A stretch of 6,810 nucleotides of DNA, from NCBI GenBank assembly GCA_034434915.1, contig DAOTYE010000039.1:1-6810 (forward strand). The letters are read 5' to 3'. Source of the DNA: DAOTYE01 sp034434915. GTDB lineage: Bacteria; Chloroflexota; Dehalococcoidia; Dehalococcoidales; RBG-16-60-22. This document shows, one piece after another, positions 6,612-6,810 of the stretch. A model generated the notes under the pieces. It saw nothing but the letters and a program-made list of their open reading frames with translations, was not told the DNA's origin and did not search any database. Position 1 is the first letter of the stretch. Each line of letters begins with the position of its first letter. Position numbers and translations under genes: made by a program.

Positions 6612-6617
6612 ACCTCC
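6612..6617 (-). promoter_or_regulatory. dctP Shine-Dalgarno GGAGGT, closely spaced
   Basis: Strong match to the anti-Shine-Dalgarno, only 3 nt from the ATG when GGAGGT is counted in full (4 nt from GGAGG). This is shorter than the 6-8 nt seen for SDR-B, SDR-C, the ADH and dctM in this window. It still supports the 6608 start. Confidence 0.75.
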
Positions 6618-6683
6618 ACATTATTTTGACTTGAAATGAAGAAAGGAAACCAGCTGTTTAAGCTACCATCAGTTTTTGTCCTC

Positions 6684-6705
6684 TTAGAACGCCATCACCT
6701 CCTTT
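6684..6705 (-). promoter_or_regulatory. Leader element: 12-nt perfect anti-16S match plus Met-Ala-Phe-stop mini-ORF
   Basis: AAAGGAGGTGAT at 6694-6705 is fully complementary to the 3' end of bacterial 16S rRNA (ATCACCTCCTTT). It overlaps an ATG at 6693-6695 that opens a three-codon ORF, ATG GCG TTC TAA (6684-6695). Only 2 nt separate GGAGG from that ATG, which is too close for normal initiation. The true dctP start is about 85 nt downstream. The element could be a ribosome standby or leader-peptide site, or a remnant of a lost gene start. Its function is not established. Confidence 0.5.
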
Positions 6706-6764
6706 ATTGAAGTCTGCGGGGGCTTTTTCAATTATTAGATGAATTCCACAAACTACTGACGTAT

Positions 6765-6793
6765 AGAATAGAATTATTTTGGGGATTTGTCAA
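6765..6793 (-). promoter_or_regulatory. Sigma70-type promoter for the operon
   Basis: On the minus strand, a perfect -35 box TTGACA (6788-6793) is followed by a 17-bp A/T-rich spacer and a -10 box TATTCT (6765-6770, 4 of 6 to consensus). Transcription would begin near 6757-6758, giving a leader of about 150 nt before dctP. It is the only good promoter I see, and all genes to its left share its direction. I see no clear operator palindrome around it. Confidence 0.75.
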
Positions 6794-6810
6794 GGTGGGC
6801 AATCCTGAAG

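Noticed and set aside
6400..6621. 73-codon minus-strand frame overlapping the dctP start
   Set aside because: It is frame-shifted relative to the DctP lipoprotein signal, and its Ser/Thr/Ile-rich part is just the linker tract read in another frame. Its own start is poorly placed relative to GGAGGT.
6694..6705. Plus-strand ATCACCTCCTTT as the end of a 16S rRNA gene
   Set aside because: Only these 12 bases match. The bases before them do not continue as the conserved 16S tail (GGATC is absent), so it is read as a minus-strand Shine-Dalgarno-like element.
6706..6732. Possible leader hairpin ATTGAA...TTCAAT
   Set aside because: It has only six A/T-rich pairs with a 15-nt loop, too weak to call without a folding calculation.

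Overview
The window is one co-directional block of genes, all on the minus strand, so it is transcribed from right to left in these coordinates. It reads as a single operon-like catabolic unit. A sigma70-type promoter (6765-6793) and a leader of about 150 nt come first. A complete three-part TRAP transporter follows: lipoprotein binding protein DctP (5466-6608), small permease DctQ (4888-5397) and large permease DctM (3558-4895). After it come a zinc-dependent medium-chain dehydrogenase of the threonine/polyol dehydrogenase type (2510-3541) and three tandem paralogous short-chain dehydrogenases, SDR-C (1605-2420), SDR-B (779-1582) and SDR-A (1-760). SDR-A runs off the left edge, so the unit continues beyond the window.

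Gaps between genes are short: 8-bp overlap for dctQ/dctM, 16 bp for dctM/ADH, 22 bp for SDR-C/SDR-B and 18 bp for SDR-B/SDR-A. The two longer gaps (68 bp after dctP, 89 bp after the ADH) each hold a strong inverted repeat. These hairpins may divide the transcript into segments of different abundance. No stretch over 300 bases lacks a gene, and I see no tRNA, rRNA, CRISPR array, insertion sequence or plus-strand gene.

Functionally, the TRAP system would import a carboxylated (probably hydroxylated) compound using an ion gradient. The four NAD-type dehydrogenases would then oxidise or epimerise hydroxyl groups on it or its products. This coupling is inferred from gene order; the substrate cannot be read from the sequence.

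Organism: moderate-to-high GC, conventional Shine-Dalgarno sites, and a TRAP binding protein that is a lipoprotein with a long Pro/Ser/Ala/Thr linker. Typical Gram-negative TRAP binding proteins are soluble in the periplasm. A lipid-anchored form suggests a cell without a conventional outer membrane, and the linker style resembles anaerobic Chloroflexota (Dehalococcoidia-like) genomes. This assignment is tentative.

The most notable structure is the SDR triplet. The three genes are clearly diverged overall, yet share a block of about 96 bp near their 3' ends that is almost identical at the DNA level. Other patches are shared only pairwise, a mosaic that suggests gene conversion between the copies. 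Also unusual is a 12-nt perfect complement of the 16S rRNA 3' end in the leader, next to a Met-Ala-Phe-stop mini-ORF and far from the dctP start.
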